From Siderastrea radians (lineage: Eukaryota > Cnidaria > Anthozoa > Scleractinia > Rhizangiidae), in assembly GCA_964017195.1 (NCBI GenBank), contig OZ024887.1:60852311-60916310 (forward strand): DNA of 64,000 bases, read 5' to 3'. Under the pieces are notes generated by a model. That model did no database searches and was not told where the DNA came from. It saw only the letters and a list, made by a program, of their open reading frames with translations. Position numbers and translations under genes: made by a program. Each line of letters opens with the position of its first letter. The stretch's first letter is position 1. Shown here one piece after another: positions 44,100 to 59,700 of the stretch.

Positions 44100-47000
44100 A
44101 TGAAAGTGTTATTGATAGCTCTCCTTGCCCTTGAAATGTTTTTATTTAGCGAAGGAATCTCCACCGGGACTCCCTGCTCAGGTACGTTGTTTATGCGTTT
44201 AGTTACAAGACATAATTATTGTGTACAAATGTTTACAATAGTCATTTAACTAAAACTCTGAGTCTTGGTGAACAGCTTTCTTCTGTTCAAGTACTCTAAG
44301 ACATAATTTATATAAATTTGTGGTCGATTAACCAACCCCAAATTCTGAATCTTGGAGATGGAAACAGCTTCCTTCTGGTAACGTTAATAATTCTCACTCT
44401 GAAAAGACCTAGGCCCAGCCGGACGTTCCTCACAGTTCGGACTGTAATTCGGACAAAATGTCTTGGGAATCATTAACTTGGTCTACTGTCGTAATAAACT
44501 GTGCTTTATCCTTGTTCAGAAGTCGTGTAATTTCCTTCATCTGGAAGATTCATAGCTTACAAGCGGCCTTGTTTGGGTTTTACAGCGTGATTTTCTTCAA
44601 TTTTACAGCCAACATCGACTGTATAAATTAGTGCACGGGGTATATCCTGTCGCGGTATTGCCGCTAAATTCCTGGCGTATCAACTCGAACGAACTCCATC
44701 GAACTCCATTGAACGATTGAATTCGATTTTGTTCGGTCATCAAACGGAATTGAACAGAAAATTTTTTGCGAGTTCGATGTCGAACGCGTGAAAATTAAAT
44801 CTATTCTCACAGAAACGCTAAATCATTTAATATACAATGTAGTATTACTTGTGAGAGAGAAGGTGCCCGCCTTGACTTATTTTTTAACAGTAAACTTATC
44901 AGTGACACAGCAGCACCTCAGTGTCAAATCACAGGTAAATGTTGTCTGCTCAAAGGCTGGAATTAGGTTAGTCATGTACTGCGACACAAGCAGCGGCGTA
45001 CAAAATTTTGATAATTACAACTTAAAGCAGACTTACAGTCATTACTAGGCAATTTTTCCGTATTCCTCGAGGGCATTAAGCAGCGATAGAGAACGCAGGA
45101 CCTGGATAACTTTCCAGTAATATTCAGTCCTTCGGCTCACATTTAGCACTGAATGCCAAAACAAAATGTGAGTCAAAATCACATTTTTTGGTGAGTTCGA
45201 TATCGTTTGGTGATTAAACCTAATTTCGTTCGAATCGCGAATTCTTTTTCTTATTTGGCGGGCGGGGGGGGGGGGGGAGTTTTGATTTCTTTCGCATTCG
45301 ACGGGTGACCGAACTAAATAGAACTTGTAAACGAACGATTGAGCTAGATTGCGTTCGAAAACAGAACGTTCGATTGGTGGATTCACATGTAAGTCAAATA
45401 GGGTACGGCCTGCTAATGCTTGCTGATGAATTTCGAATTTATTCCCTTTCTTCTAAAGTGTTTTGTTTCTTCAATTCGCGTTAATTACAGACATTCAAAT
45501 ACCCATGTTTTTCCCTCTTTTCCGTGACTTGTGGTTGTAAACAACAAAGGTTCCACAGTCCGGAAATGCTTCACGTTTCCACATTCTGCGTCCCTACTTC
45601 CGCTTGGCATATTAAAGTTTTGAGGGTCATCATCATTTCTTATTTCATCCGCAGTTCACATATATGATCATTATATATATATATATATTCATTCTCAATT
45701 AATTCAACATCTAAGGGATCATTACGAATTCACAAATAACCAGCTCCCAGTTGGCTTGATAGCTCAGTTGGTTAGGGAACGCTGCACCGGTATCGCAGAG
45801 GTCATGGGTTTGAAACCGCCATTCAAGCCTGAATTTTTTCAGGTGTTCTTTTATTAACTGCTCAACTTGTTTTTGTTTTTTTTTAACTGCGAGGTCATCG
45901 TCATTTTTTATTTCTAGATAGTGAAATAGAGTCAAAGATAGCAATCAGTCGGCTGCCATTTGAATGGTCGCGATTTGTAATTTTATTTACTGATTTACAG
46001 CAGAACACCGGGCACATTAAGGTACGAGCGAATGGAAGTAGCTATTGCCATGGGCTCCTGCTATCGCTCAACACCTTTCATAATGGTCTCACTTTTCGGT
46101 TAAAGAATATTTTGTACAGCATTAAAATAGCGCCACATTTAAAACTGAGTTATCAATAAACACACTATTTCACCCAAAGGGTTCAAAGTACTTCCGGCTT
46201 TTGTTTTAGACAGCACAATAAAACAACAACACCGGAAAGCACTACTCAACACAGGAAGCCCAAGCTCACGTCTCGATCGAGAAAGGGCTAAAGTAATTTC
46301 CGGTCAGGAGGGAGCGGGCTCCTGGGTAAACACTGGGAGTGACGTCACGTCACAACCCAATGATTTTCAATATGGCGGCATTCGTCGTTGTCCGGACTAA
46401 GAAAATGCGATTTTCGATACTTTTCCTGATCCATTTGTTGTATCCAACTCTTTCACTGAAGGACTCAAGGGGAGTTCGCCAAGGCTGTCCCTTGAGCCCT
46501 TTTGCTATTTGTACCAGCGGTTGAAATTTTAGCATCAAAGGTGAGACAGGATAAGACCTACCATGGTATTAACCTTCCAGGAAACAAAGAATCTAAAATC
46601 TCTTAATTCGCAGATGACACAACTATAATAGTCAGCGACGATTCCTCATCTTAATTCGTTCAGTATAATTTCTGGGCTAGACTTAAACCAAAAGAATTCG
46701 AAAGCGTTATGGATTGGTTCCAATAAACTTAATAAGACGAAACCCTTGAAATTCGACTATCCACGGGGCCATTGAGATCTCTAGGTACCTATCTCTCCCA
46801 CAATCAAGTAGAAAATAACAAGAAAAACTTCTTGATTAAAATTTTAAAAAATGGAGAGTAAATTAAATCTGGTAAACGCGAGACTTAACTCTGTTTGGCA
46901 GAACAATACTGGCAAAATCTCTTGGAATTTCTCAGCTCATTTACACTGCTTCAATGTCTCTGTGCCAGGGTCAGTGATGCATCAAACAGGAAAAATCAAG

Positions 47001-50000
47001 AAGACAGAATAAAGAGATAAGTTCTCTGTAATCCATTGGAAAATGGATGATTAGATTTCCCCTGTTTAAGGCCCAGGACGGCATAACGACTTGTTTGAAT
47101 TGGAAGCCCGGAGTTAATGTCACCGTGAAATGATAATTGGAAAGCAATTTCTAACTTCTATCTTGATAAGCACGGGGGTTTCTCTTTTCTTCTTAACTAC
47201 AATTACGACGTTAAGTACTTAAATAGTAATCTTCCTCTATTTTATCGAGAACTCCTCGGTCTCTTCGATGAGCTTCGTATTAACTATGAAGCCCCATCGA
47301 AAAGGGAACTTGTCGCCTGGTTAGCTCAATTGGTTGGGTACCAGACTGTGGAGCAGTAGGCCGAGCTGGACCAACACTCAGGGTCTTTAAATAGCTGAGG
47401 AGAAAGTTCTGCCTTTCCTCTGGCATCTGCAAGTGGTTAGACTTTCTAGTCTCCTCGGATAAGGATGAAAAACCATAGGCCCCGTCTCGCAGTACTTTCA
47501 CTCATAACTGACTCTGTGGGACGTAAAAGAAGCACTAGGGGCGTAACAAATCTCTGGCAGTGACCACCCCTAGTGTCTATCACATTCACATTAGGGGGCA
47601 TTCATAACTCCACTTCATTTTAAATGTTAACTGCGCCACAAGCAGTCTGGCAAAGTTCCCCACACAGTGTTGTAAATTTTGCCTGAAAATACCTGAGGGG
47701 AGTGGATAATGAGATATTTGTATTTGTATTTGTTAACTTGTTATGTGGAATAATAAGGACACACTTATTGGTAAGCAACCAGTGTTTTGGAAAAGTTGGT
47801 ACGATCAAAAGGTCATTTTCATCAATGACTTTTAAATGACTCAGAAGGCTTTCTTTCCTTTGATCAGTTGAAGGAAAAATATAATTAAAGCCTTTCTTTT
47901 GCAATATCATCAAATTACCTCAGCTATCCCTAGTCACCTCAAACAAAGTCTGCTGAGCAGCCCAAAATTCACTATGATTTTACGAACTTATTCTTTCTTT
48001 CTGAAAATAAATCGTTTAAGAGTTTCGGAGTAAACATTTTTATCAACTGTTTATGGGAAATTCCACTTGCGTTCCAACAGCGATAAATTCTTGCAGGAAA
48101 AATAGTTTGGACTCTGCCATTGTTAATACGTGTCAAATCACATCTGCAATAAATTTCGGCAGTTCTCATTGTTCCACCGTGTCTTTGTCACGAAAAAGCA
48201 ATTAAAACTCTCTGGGATTGCAAGTGGTGATAAATGCTCCACGTGTGCCGAAACTGTTTCCATAGAGCATAACTTTTTTTGGAATGTGGGAATTTCTTAG
48301 AACTTTTAGATGCCTCTTTGCGATGGTTTGGCACACACCATCACTCAGCTCTTTACATCTACCCCTATGAAGCGCTCCTGAATCAAATACCAGCACATCC
48401 TCTCTTGACCTCTTATTTTAAGAAAAAATTGCTACTTCTCCTGCGCCACGACCTAGCACTACGGGACTAGTCCTCTAAAATGTCTTGGTTAAATGTAAAC
48501 TCAGATCCTACGCGAGAGTGGAAATGAATAAATTATGCAAAATAAAGGTAAAAACGATGAAAGATTTGGGGAGAGGGAGGAATTCCTACTGGCTGCTCAA
48601 TCTTCTCGGCAGTTTTTTTTTTTTTGGACAGTTTAAAGGCCTTTTAAAAAACCTTGTTCACACTGCTACACATCAAGCACCACGCAAGGCGACATTCAGT
48701 CTCAATCACCAAGTTGGAACGCTGCAGTAAGTCATTCAAAGATTCTAAAATGCGTCAGAAGCCTTAATGTAATCACGTGTGATCTACGCTTACTTAGTCG
48801 TTAACAATCGTCTTTAGACCTCTTCATACAATGTCACATATTCTATTCACCACTCTGTCTGATACTCCCGTTTTAGGTGCACCGACCTTCTCTAATCCAA
48901 ATGTTATGTTAACAAAAGCTATCAGAGCGTGGCCAGCATCCTTTGCCATCAGGTTAAAGTGTAAAGCAAATGGAGTACGACCTCTTAAATACACCTGGCT
49001 AAAAGACGGACAGAAAATGCCACCAAGAAGAATGGATCCACATCTTAACACCTCGCTTTGGTATCTAAAACTGAAAGATTTACGGCCAGACGATTCTGGG
49101 AAATACACCTGTATAGTGTCCAATCGGTGTGGAAGTATAAATCACACTTATATTGTCGAGGTTGTTGGTAAGTAATCACAGTTTAAACGTTTGTTTTTTT
49201 TTTTCCCCATCTTACGAAAAAGGGACCATTTTCTAACGAAAATAACGTCGCCATTTTTTGTAGTTGAAGACTTTTTGGGTATTTTCCTCTTTCTATCGTC
49301 ACTGAAGTGCAGTAAAACTTGAAAATTTTGAATATTGCTACGTTTTGGAAACCACATTAAGGGGAAAACAGGCAAAAGAAAAAAGAAATAATCTGCAGAC
49401 ATAGTAACATTATTTGCCGAAAAATGGTACCACTGTGCCTGCTGAAGTCTGTTTTCTAAAATAATTATTTAGCGTACATTTTTTCTTTTTGTTGTTTCGT
49501 TGTTGCACGCAGATTTTAAGGCCGATAAAATTTACCTTATTATAGGAAATTAACGCTTGTGTTAATTAAGGTATTTGAAATTAACGCGACTTAAATTAAC
49601 GCGAATTGAAGGGAAAATTACTCCCAAATAAAGGAAATTAACGCGAAAGATGGGGTAAAATTTCAAAATGAGGGAAATTAACGCGATGAACAAAAATAAA
49701 CACTTTGTGGTCCAACTGGAACAAATTTCATGACTGAATTTTTATATCATGAACAAAACAGATCTACAGGTGTGAGGCAATTTCTTTACTGACAATGTGC
49801 GTTAAATTCTGTCTAAATGTAGGAAAGCTATTGTTTTGTAGGTGTCGAGAATGTGCGGACTGGATCCAGAATTCGATCCAGAATTTGGGATTAAAATGAT
49901 GGAAATTAAGGTCGCGGAAATTAACGCTCCACTTAATTAACAACGCAGAATTTAACGCACACAAAAATTAATGCGACTTAAATTAACGCGAATTTTTACA

Positions 50001-50717
50001 ATTCGCGTTAATTTCATGGAGCGTTAATTTCCTATAATAAGGTATTGGCAAATAATTAAATGAACATTCCGTATCTAATAATGTTCTCTTAAAGTAGTAT
50101 TTTTAGGAGCGCATTACATTCCTGGTATTTTCTGATTCGGGTGGGTGGATGCCACCCCCTCCCCCCCATAAGATTTTCTGAAGACTGTTTTTCATCAGCA
50201 TGTGCCGTTTTCAGTAACTGTACGCATATAGACACATTTTGATTCAAGTTTGGTGGAAAGCGGTCGCTATGGTTACGTCAAATAACGTCATAAGTAGCAA
50301 GTGGTCAAGCCATTTCTGAGTGAAAATGTGTTTTCCCTTTTTTATAAGTGAAAAAAGCAAAAATTGTTCACAAAAGGCAGCAAAGTGTTTAATTATGTCA
50401 TATTTTGCATGTCTAGGATCAAAGATTTTTAATTTCCGTCGTTTATTTAATAATTTCTACTTTTGGGTGACGTCACAGGCTCCCAGCAGCGCTGCAAACC
50501 ATAATATGTACCTCATTTTAAAGAGCACATCAAAGGCTTTCTATCAAAGGCAACGTCTTTCCGAAATATTAAGACACAGCAAAAACCCTGGGGAGGGGTT
50601 CCATCAATTCCCACCTGTGGTAGAACCGCGCCGACGGTACTACCACAATTATGCACGTTACGCAGTTCTTCTTATTATTATTTTTATTATTGTTATTGTT
50701 ATTAATATTATTATTAC

Positions 50718-50751
<34 letters not shown>

Positions 50752-53700
50752 GTTATGATCATGATTGTGATGATTATGATTATGATTATGATTATGACTA
50801 TTATTATTATTATTACGTTATGTTACTGTAAGGGGTTTAATTAGCCTTTCTCAAATTTTGGTTGGTTTTTAAGCTCCTACCCAGGATCCCAAGAGGATTT
50901 CAATTCCAGGTAAGAAGCAGTAATTTAGTTCTTTATTTCACAAAGCTTTTTAGGGAACGAATTGAAATAATGGTTAGCTCAATAGTTGTCTGCAGTAGAA
51001 CCTGTCAATTTCAACCAGTGCAAGAAGTCCACGCCACTTTTAATTTTCTCTCAAACTCTTGCTCTCTGGTTTTATCAGCTCCTCCGAGATTTACGATGCG
51101 AGAACAGAAGTTGGCAAAAGATCTCGTCGCTCTGCCTATCGGCAACACATTAAAGCTGGACTGTTCAGCTCAAGGATATCCACGTCCTACAGTGAGATGG
51201 TATAAGGATGCTGCGTTGTTGCAGGAAAGGAAACGTGGTTCCAAGCTCCGTCTAAGTAGGTGGACCACCGTGTTGGTTTTGAAGGACGTGGTGCCATCTG
51301 ACAGTGGGCGGTACACGTGTAATGTCAGCAACGCTCACGGGTGGATCAATCATTCATACTATGTTGACGTGCACGGTAAGAAAAAAGTTTATCTTGCCCA
51401 CAGAATAGAAGTGAGTTTAAGGCTTATGAAGGAACTGTATGATTTTTGGTTATTTGTCGTCCAATCCCATTGGTCATGTTACATTGTTAACAATATTGTC
51501 CGTAGAAATTTCTCACTTGATTTCCTCTGTGTAAGAAACATCACTGCTTTTACTGTTTCGTCTCCCCACTCGCAGGACACCCTCTAGCGTAGCAGGCGGA
51601 TTACCCCAAGATCACGTGTTTTTCTCTTTCAACTATTTCTGAGCAGAAAAAATGCATTGATCGTACTGTTTCGTCTCCTCACTGGCGATTGGCGTTTTTT
51701 GCGCGGCAGGCGGATTTCGCGCCAGAAACCTGTTTCTTTTACTATTCCCTGCAGTCCTGAGTCTTCAAACTTGCACATACTCTTTCTTTCCCTGCCAGCA
51801 GAGGCCCCTTTTCTTTTGTATTCGCTGAGCTGACGGATGGGACGAAAAGGGACCTCTGTCATGGGTCGAAATGAACTGTGTTGAGCATGCACCACGGTTA
51901 CTTAGCGACCGAAACGTCACGTGATGCTTTTAGCACGTGATCAGCTGACGACTCCCACCTTTCTCAACTAGCGCGCCAAAAAACAGCTGCACAGTTTTGT
52001 TGTCGTGAATGGCGAGTTCACCAAAACCCTATAAAAAAAGTAGACAGTTCGTCTAGAGATAGTTGTTGTCTAATCTACGGTATTAATTTCAAGTTATCTG
52101 GACAAGGAAGCTTTTTCAACATGACCACAACTCCAGGAATCAAAGAGAATTTAACCCATTGAAGGCTGCGTGTTTTATGGTCGCTTCACTAAATTAGCAG
52201 TTAGTAATAAACAACCCATGTGCATTACGAAAGGGCAATTTATAGGTTCGAAAAAACAACACTCACTTCATCTAGCATAGTTAAAATTTCTTACTTTTAA
52301 ATAAAATACACCAGTTGTCAATTAAGAATTAGCCAAAAATACAATCTCAAAGTCAAAATTTTGAAAATTTCCGCAAGAGATTTCTCATGTTGTCTCGCGT
52401 GTGAAATCAAACCACAACAGAGCATTTGTGTCTGTTTAGGTTAGATTACTACTTTTCGAAATTTTATGAAGGAAGGTACACAGAAGAAGAGACAGTAAGC
52501 TTTTCTAAATAATACATTTATTAAAACACGCCTTTACTTGTTTCTGAAGACTAAACGCGTTCAATTCTTTCTTCGAGGGAAGCTACGCGCAAGCAATTTC
52601 GCTCGATGTGCAAGTTATTTTGAAGAGCATTTGGTGATGCGAACTGTGCACGTTTTTCAAAACTTTTACGAGAACTGTAAGGAATATGAAGAATCCCTCA
52701 ATTAAAAAGCGATTTCGATACAAATTTACAATCAAATGTGTAATTTACTCTACCGTAGACTCGTAGAAGTGCTGGAGCATTTCACAGAAAGTCCGCAGCT
52801 CGAAAAATCTTTGGAGGTGGAAGGTTGTCCTTCGCCTTGACAGATGTTTCCTTCGCTCTAAATCCCATTCCTTAACTTGTCGAGTGTTTCTTAGAGCTTC
52901 TTCTTTCGATTGTTTATCTTTCCGTCGTCCATGTTAACAAAAACGAGAGAAAGTAAACGTTGTAACTCTTCCCAGGACGGCATGTTACTACGCGGGCTCA
53001 CTAAATGACAGCGGAATAACTGTAAAGGAATGTGCGAGATACAGTGGGCTCAAGTCACGGTCAGCAAACAATATAGGGAGCATGCGTTTCGGAAACCGCC
53101 GTCCACGACCATGGACGGCGGTTGAATCAAAGGGAGTTTCGACCCATGGCAGAGGTCCCTTTTCGTCCCGCCCGTCAGCTCAGGGAATACAAAGGAAAAG
53201 GGGCCTCTGCTAGCAGGGAAACTCTTTTTAAGCGTTGTCGTTGACTCTATCCCATCCCTCCTTCTGATCAGTAACTGTACCAGCAATTTGAAAAAAATAA
53301 AATAAATAACTCTTCATTCGAATTGTTGGAAGGCCTTGGCGCGACCCTCCTTTAAACAACATTTCTACTAATATTTTTTTCCCTTTTAGAACGAATAAGT
53401 GCCAAACCAGTTGTCTTAGAGATAAAAAACGTAACTGTTTACGAGGGCGAGAATGTGACTTTGTTGTGCAAAGTTTTCAGTGACTCCATGCCTCATTTCC
53501 AGTGGTTGCGATGGTTTCCTACCAACAGTTCGGGTCACAACGGTACTGGCAGCTTCTCCTACGAAGTCTTAAAGCAGAGCATCCGAAGCATCCATAAGGA
53601 CCTAGTTTCACCAACAGACAACATGATGACAGCTTCGATGACTATAGTCAATGTTACTAAGAAAAGTGAGGGAAAGTACACTTGCATTGTGGGAAATGCA

Positions 53701-56700
53701 ATCGGATACGCGGTAGAGAGCGCATACATCATTGTTCACGAAAAGACTGGTATGTGATAGATCATCGCTAATTCTGGTAATTTGTTTAGTGTTATTGAGT
53801 CGACGTCTCAACTGAAGCCATAAATTAAAAAATATTACTCAGAATTAATTGTAAGATGATATTTCAAACAGGCCAACAAGACAGAAATGTCGCGCAGAAC
53901 GACGGGATTGCTACCACAAAGTCCGATGGTAAGTGCATAAAATAGATAAATTTCGTACGAAATGCTCTTAAAGTGAAAGGATGGCGTGGCTGAAATATAA
54001 ATAAATGACAGATCATCTCATTAATAACGAGTATTGTCTGGCCTACCAAATATGTAACAAATATTGACTGGCCTTCCAAATATGTAACGAATATTGGCTG
54101 GCCTTCTAAATATGAACGTGTATTGTCTCGCCTTCCAAATATGTAACAGGTATTGTCTCGCCTTCTAGCCTGTTCCAGGCTCCGATACAGTGGGAAATGC
54201 GCGAACCTTTCTGTCGGCGTCGACCTCATACTATCTGAAAGCCTGGAACAGGCTACTGGCCTTCCAAATATGTATCAGTCAAAAGGGTTTGATTGCAAGC
54301 AATTTGTTTACGAACGTTATACATCAAAAAGTCCGCTTTCCCGTAAAATAATACTAATATTAATAATATACTACTAATAATAAAAATAATAACTAATAAT
54401 AATAATAATAATTTAAAAACAATAATTCCCAGAATCCATTGCAACTAAAATATTATGAATTCCAAATAACTTTGTCAGGATGCTACCCCAAAGGTAAATT
54501 CATAGCTGCTATAAAATACCTGTCATATCAAATTTTCTTTCATGACGTCTTTGGTCACGTGATTATGTTTGTGAGAACTTTATCGATCTGAAGGGCCAGA
54601 TTAATTATGTGAGCCTTTCTGAAATGACCACTTGACATCTGGCATTTTAAGACAAAAGGGGTTATACAAGGGCAGGAAGGGGTGTGGGGCCTCGCTGAAT
54701 ACATTTCTCCAAGCACACGGCCGAAAAAAAACGAAATTTTGCATGTTGATAGACATTTCCAAGACACTAGGCCGGTTCCGCTCACTAGGGCTCTTAAGTG
54801 CACTTGAAGTGCACTTGGTACGTACTTGTACTGTGAACTCCTATCTGAGGGCGTTTTCTAAGACTGACGTTTCAATAGAAGCGTGACTCCTGTGATTTAT
54901 TTACACGTTTTAACCTCTTTGTAAAATGTATCAAAGAGGTAAAAATTAAAATGAGCTGAATGTAATTAAAAAGTTAAGCTCCCTATTTTCCTTCTTTTTA
55001 ATCAAAAACGTCTTTTTGAATGGCACGTGCTGTTGATTTGTGCGAAATTACTCAAGTGTTAGTAGCTCGCGTACTTGGAGTGTGAACTTTTAATGACCAC
55101 ACTTTTTGGTTTCTTTCTTTCCCAGGCGATAAGCGTAAAACAAAAAGATTCAAGTGCAGTTTAAAGTAAGGTCTACCCCTTACTTGGGAGTGCACTTGAC
55201 CAATCACAGTGCAGCCTTACAGCTAAAAGCATGTGGGTAAGCATCTTTGAATTCCACAGGGACGGGCTCTGGTCACCACTGCGCTCTGAGCGTTTTGGTT
55301 TTCGGTTCTGTTGAACTCAAGGGCGACTTCAAAAAGTTTTACTTTAGCTGTCGTATTTGAAAGCGTATTTCAAGCCGACTTAGGATAAAAAATTCTACGT
55401 TGAGAAAAAGATCGTGGTCTAATTCTCAGGCTTAGCCATTTAACAACACTACAGCCATATGCGCGCATTCAATACTCGTGCGATACAAAAAACATGTTTT
55501 TATGACGAGCACGAATAAATTTCCCAAAAAGTAACAAAAAGTGAGCATAGTGTTACACCACCCTCAAAATAAGAGAGGTAAAAACGTAAGAGAGAAGGCA
55601 AACACCAGCTCTTGACAAGGAATCATCAGTATTCTTTTGATCCTGCCTAATCATACAGCAAAATCAAATGCCGTGGCTAATAATTAACTTCACCTGAAAA
55701 TGTGGACTTTACAGCGGGAGAAGTTGCAGGTGCAAACAACGTCAACCTAGTAGAATATATAATTTATCGTATTTATGTACGAAGCCTATTTAATAATATA
55801 ATTCCGGGGAAAAAAAACATGAAAAAATTAATATTTATTAAACAACTTTTGACTTTTGACTTTTGCCTTTTATACAAAAACTAATTTTCATGTTTTTCTT
55901 GTTCTATTGTCTCTTCTTTTTAAAGTAGACCTTAAGTCTACTTGATTTTCAAGTGCACTTCAAGTGCACTTTGGTCCCTAGTGTGAACCGGCCTAATAAC
56001 TTCCATTGCAACCTTGGTGCTATGACGTCATACGTTTAATGTCAGATTGCGATATTACACAGTTATACTTCACATATTACATAGCCATACTTCATGTTCC
56101 GAAAACTCTCGAATCTATATTGATATGAATACATAATGTGGATAATGTTCCCGTCACTCGTGAGTCCCGGATATCTATCCAGGCCCTCGCATACAGTCAC
56201 TCCATTACATCTCTCCCCCATTTTCACTCGAGTTTGTGGTGTAATAATCAACGTGCAACAGTGCAATAATCTATGTGGTGCTAATAACAAATAGAGTCCT
56301 TGTATTTAGTGTCCTTTATCCTTTTAGTGTCCAGTGTTTCCGTCTACACAGTGTTAATTACAAATAAAGTCTTTATATCTAGTGTTCTTTGTAGACGTTA
56401 TTTTCCTTTTGGGCCTGTCACAGGACGTAGGTCCTTGTACTGTGTCAGGGTCTGATCTGGGCTGCTCTGCTCTCTGTGTACTTTCATCTTCGCCCGTGTC
56501 GCCGTCTGCTCTGGACTGCTCTTCACCAGTGTCGCCGTCTGCTCTGGACTGCTCTGGACCTTGCAGAGATTCACCTGCATTATCCGCTGGCACAGCATCC
56601 GGGTCAAATGTGTCTTCATTATCCGGGTCATCACACGGAAGTGATTCCCTACACCCGTTTTTAAGCAGCTTCCAATCCGCGTAATTCCTGGTGCGAATCT

Positions 56701-59700
56701 TCAGATTGTTCTTAGCAGTGATCATATCTCCCTTGATACCAATGACTACCATAGGAACCGGGTCATATAGAGGCGTTAGGCTGTTCTTTCGTTCTTGCTT
56801 GCACAATACCGTATCCCCGACTTTGATTTTCATCACGGCTGTGTGTCTTCTTTTATCAGCGTATTTCTTCATTTTCTCTTTTTGCTCTCTGTCGCGACTA
56901 CGGATCATAGTGTCGTTCTGATGCTTAGGTTGTCTGTTAACTTCTAGGAATTTTCCACGTAGTTCCCTTCCGAACATGAGATTGTTCGGGCTGACTCCGG
57001 TAGTTGCATGTTTGGTTGCTCTGTATGCTCTGACTCCTCTGCGCACTTCATCCCGAACCGGTTTGCCTTCCAATGCGGCGATCCGTGCGGTCTTCTTTAT
57101 TCTCTACATAAACCTCTCCACGTCACCATTGGCTTCTGCCCACCCGGGTGTTACTTTCCGGTGTTTGAACCCCTCCTCTTTTGCGTATTCTTCCAATTTA
57201 TGGCCGTTGAAGGGCGGTCCATTATCCGATTTGATCTCCTTCGGCACTCCGTATGTGTCGAACACCCTCCTGAATACCGGGATGGTTGCCTTTTCGCTTG
57301 TGGATGCCACGAATTCAACTACTGGGTATCTGGCGTATTGACAATAGAATACGAGGGCGAGGTCTCCATTAGCCATTGGTCCGCAAAAGGCCACGCTGAG
57401 CTTGTCCCATGGTCCGTCTGGTAACTCTGTCATCTTGAGTGGTTCGCGATGTTTTTCTGGGGTGTTAGATTGGCAAGCGATGCAAGTGGATACAAACTTG
57501 TCACACTGGGAGTCCATTCCAGGGAACCATACATGTGCCCTCAAAAGCTGCTTTGTCCGTACTTGCCCTTGATGCCCCTGATGCCCCTCGTGCGCAATCT
57601 CAATCATCTTCTGTCTGAGTTTTGCCGGTACGACAATTCTGTCCCCTCTCAATATGATCCCGCCTACTGTTGTGAGTTCATGGAAAACGTGCTTGTATTC
57701 CTGAATGCTTGTTGCCTTTGTGTCTATCCAGCCCTGGTGTATGCATCTCTTTAATGCTTGAAGTGCAGGATCCTCGTCAGTAGATTCCTTTACTTGTTCT
57801 TTGGTGACAGCTTTTGGCGTGTCGCACGATACAATATAATTTACATAGTGTCGTGCCTCCTTAGTCGTTCTTAGTTCAAACTTGGAGCACTCGTGGAGTG
57901 GCATAGGGTGTCGTGAGGTGTAATCAGATATGTTTTCTTTTCCGTGGCGATACTCGACCACAAAATCATAATCCATCATACGGTTAACGATCCTTTGAAC
58001 CCGGATTGATGTTGTGTGGGTGGGCTTGTTGAACACACTTTCTAGAGGTTTGTGGTCCGTCACAATCTTGAAGGGTATTCCGTACAGGAACAGGTGAAAT
58101 TTCTTGCAACCAAAATCACCTGCCAAGGCTTCTAGTTCAATCTGGCTGTACCGTTTTTCCGGGTCTGTGAGGCTTCGACTAGCATACTGCACCGCTTGCC
58201 AATATTGCTCTCCTGCTTTCCTCTGCGTGAGAGTTGATGGTATCCCTTGCTCATATCCAGGTGTGAAAACACAGTTAAACCGCTGAGCTCGTTGACCACG
58301 TCGTCTATCGTGGGGTGCTGTATGTGTCTGCGGGGTATTGCTTGATTTGCTACACGCATGTCCACGTTCAGGCGTATCTGGCTCTGATCTTTCTTGAGAG
58401 TAACAACAGGTGGCGAGACCCATCCCGTTGGTTCGCTAACTTTTTCGATGATGTCTTGATCCAGGAGATGTTGTATTTCCTCTTCCATTTTCTGACGTAC
58501 GCTGAATGGTTGTCGGCGTGGTGGTTGTGCGACCGGCTTGAAATCGGGATCTACATTCAAATCAACCTGAATTCCTTTGAGCTTTCCAATTCCTTCAAAT
58601 CGGTCCTTGTATTCTTCTAAAATTTCCTTTACATTGCTCTTCTCTTCTCGTTGATTGCTTTCTTCTGAAATCGCATTGGTCACTAGTATCATTCCAAGGA
58701 CTTTTCCATCGTTGTAACTAAGCAACGGTACGGTCTGGGTGTCTCCCTTTATTAGCTACCACGTCACGACTTTCATTTTCGTCTTAGATTCCGTTAGCGC
58801 TTCAAAGCTCCCCAGCACTGGTAGGAGGTTTGTTTCTGCAGCAGCCCCGTACGGTTTTATTTGGCATCTTGATTTTCTGATCTTTACTCTCTTGTCCAGG
58901 CCGTATCTCTTTAACGTTGCCTCGTCCATAGCGCTGGCCGTAGCACCGCTGTCCGGAAGTACAGTGATGCCAACGCCACTAATTAGCACTGTTGTTAGGG
59001 GCCTGTTGTCCGAAGGTCCCATAGGGTTAACAGCTTGCAGCGTGCACGTAGACTCTTCATCACTGCTGTCAGAAGATGTGTCAGATTTCTGTTCGTCTCC
59101 GTGTGCTAAATCCCTCGTGGCTTTAATTTCTTGTTTGCTTCTGCAACACTTTGCAAAATGGTTTCTTCTCCCACATCGCGTACACTGCCTTCCGAAAGCC
59201 GGACATTTTCTTGGTCCCCCTTGATGTGGCCAATGTTTTCCGCAATTAAAACACGATTTTTCTCTACTTCTGTCCGCTGTGATTTTACCGACTTCTTGTT
59301 TGACAGTAACTTCTGTTGGAGCTTGAATCTCTACTTTTGTGGCGTGTTGATCCGCGCTTTCCAGACCTCTGGCTTATTTAAGAGCTTCGGCTAACGTTAG
59401 CTGGTCTTGCAATAACTTTCTTCTCACCCTCTTAGATTTACCGTTCTCTATCATGGCCATTAATATCTCGGTATCTAACCAGCCCGTCGGGAAATCACAG
59501 CGTTCGCCTTCCGCTCTCAACTTGGAGATGAACGAATCCCAGGTTTCGTCCTTTCCTTGTTTGATGCAACGAAACTTGTGTATATTGAACAACCGGTTCT
59601 GTGATTCCTTGAACTTGTTTCGTAGCGCGTTGATGGCTCCATCCAAGTCCGTTCCAGTATCACCAAGCTGTTCAAATATATCGAGAGTGGTTTCGCCGAT

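Noticed and set aside
45752..45830. Candidate tRNA gene
   Set aside because: It has A and B boxes, but the anticodon arm is not standard and a SINE tail is attached; called a SINE.
50320..50844. 174-codon open frame on the plus strand
   Set aside because: Its second half is an ATT/ATG microsatellite giving isoleucine runs, and the first half has no similarity or splice support.
56382..57424. Several plus-strand open frames of 60-140 codons
   Set aside because: They lie opposite the gypsy integrase frame, which has clear motifs; these are antisense shadows.
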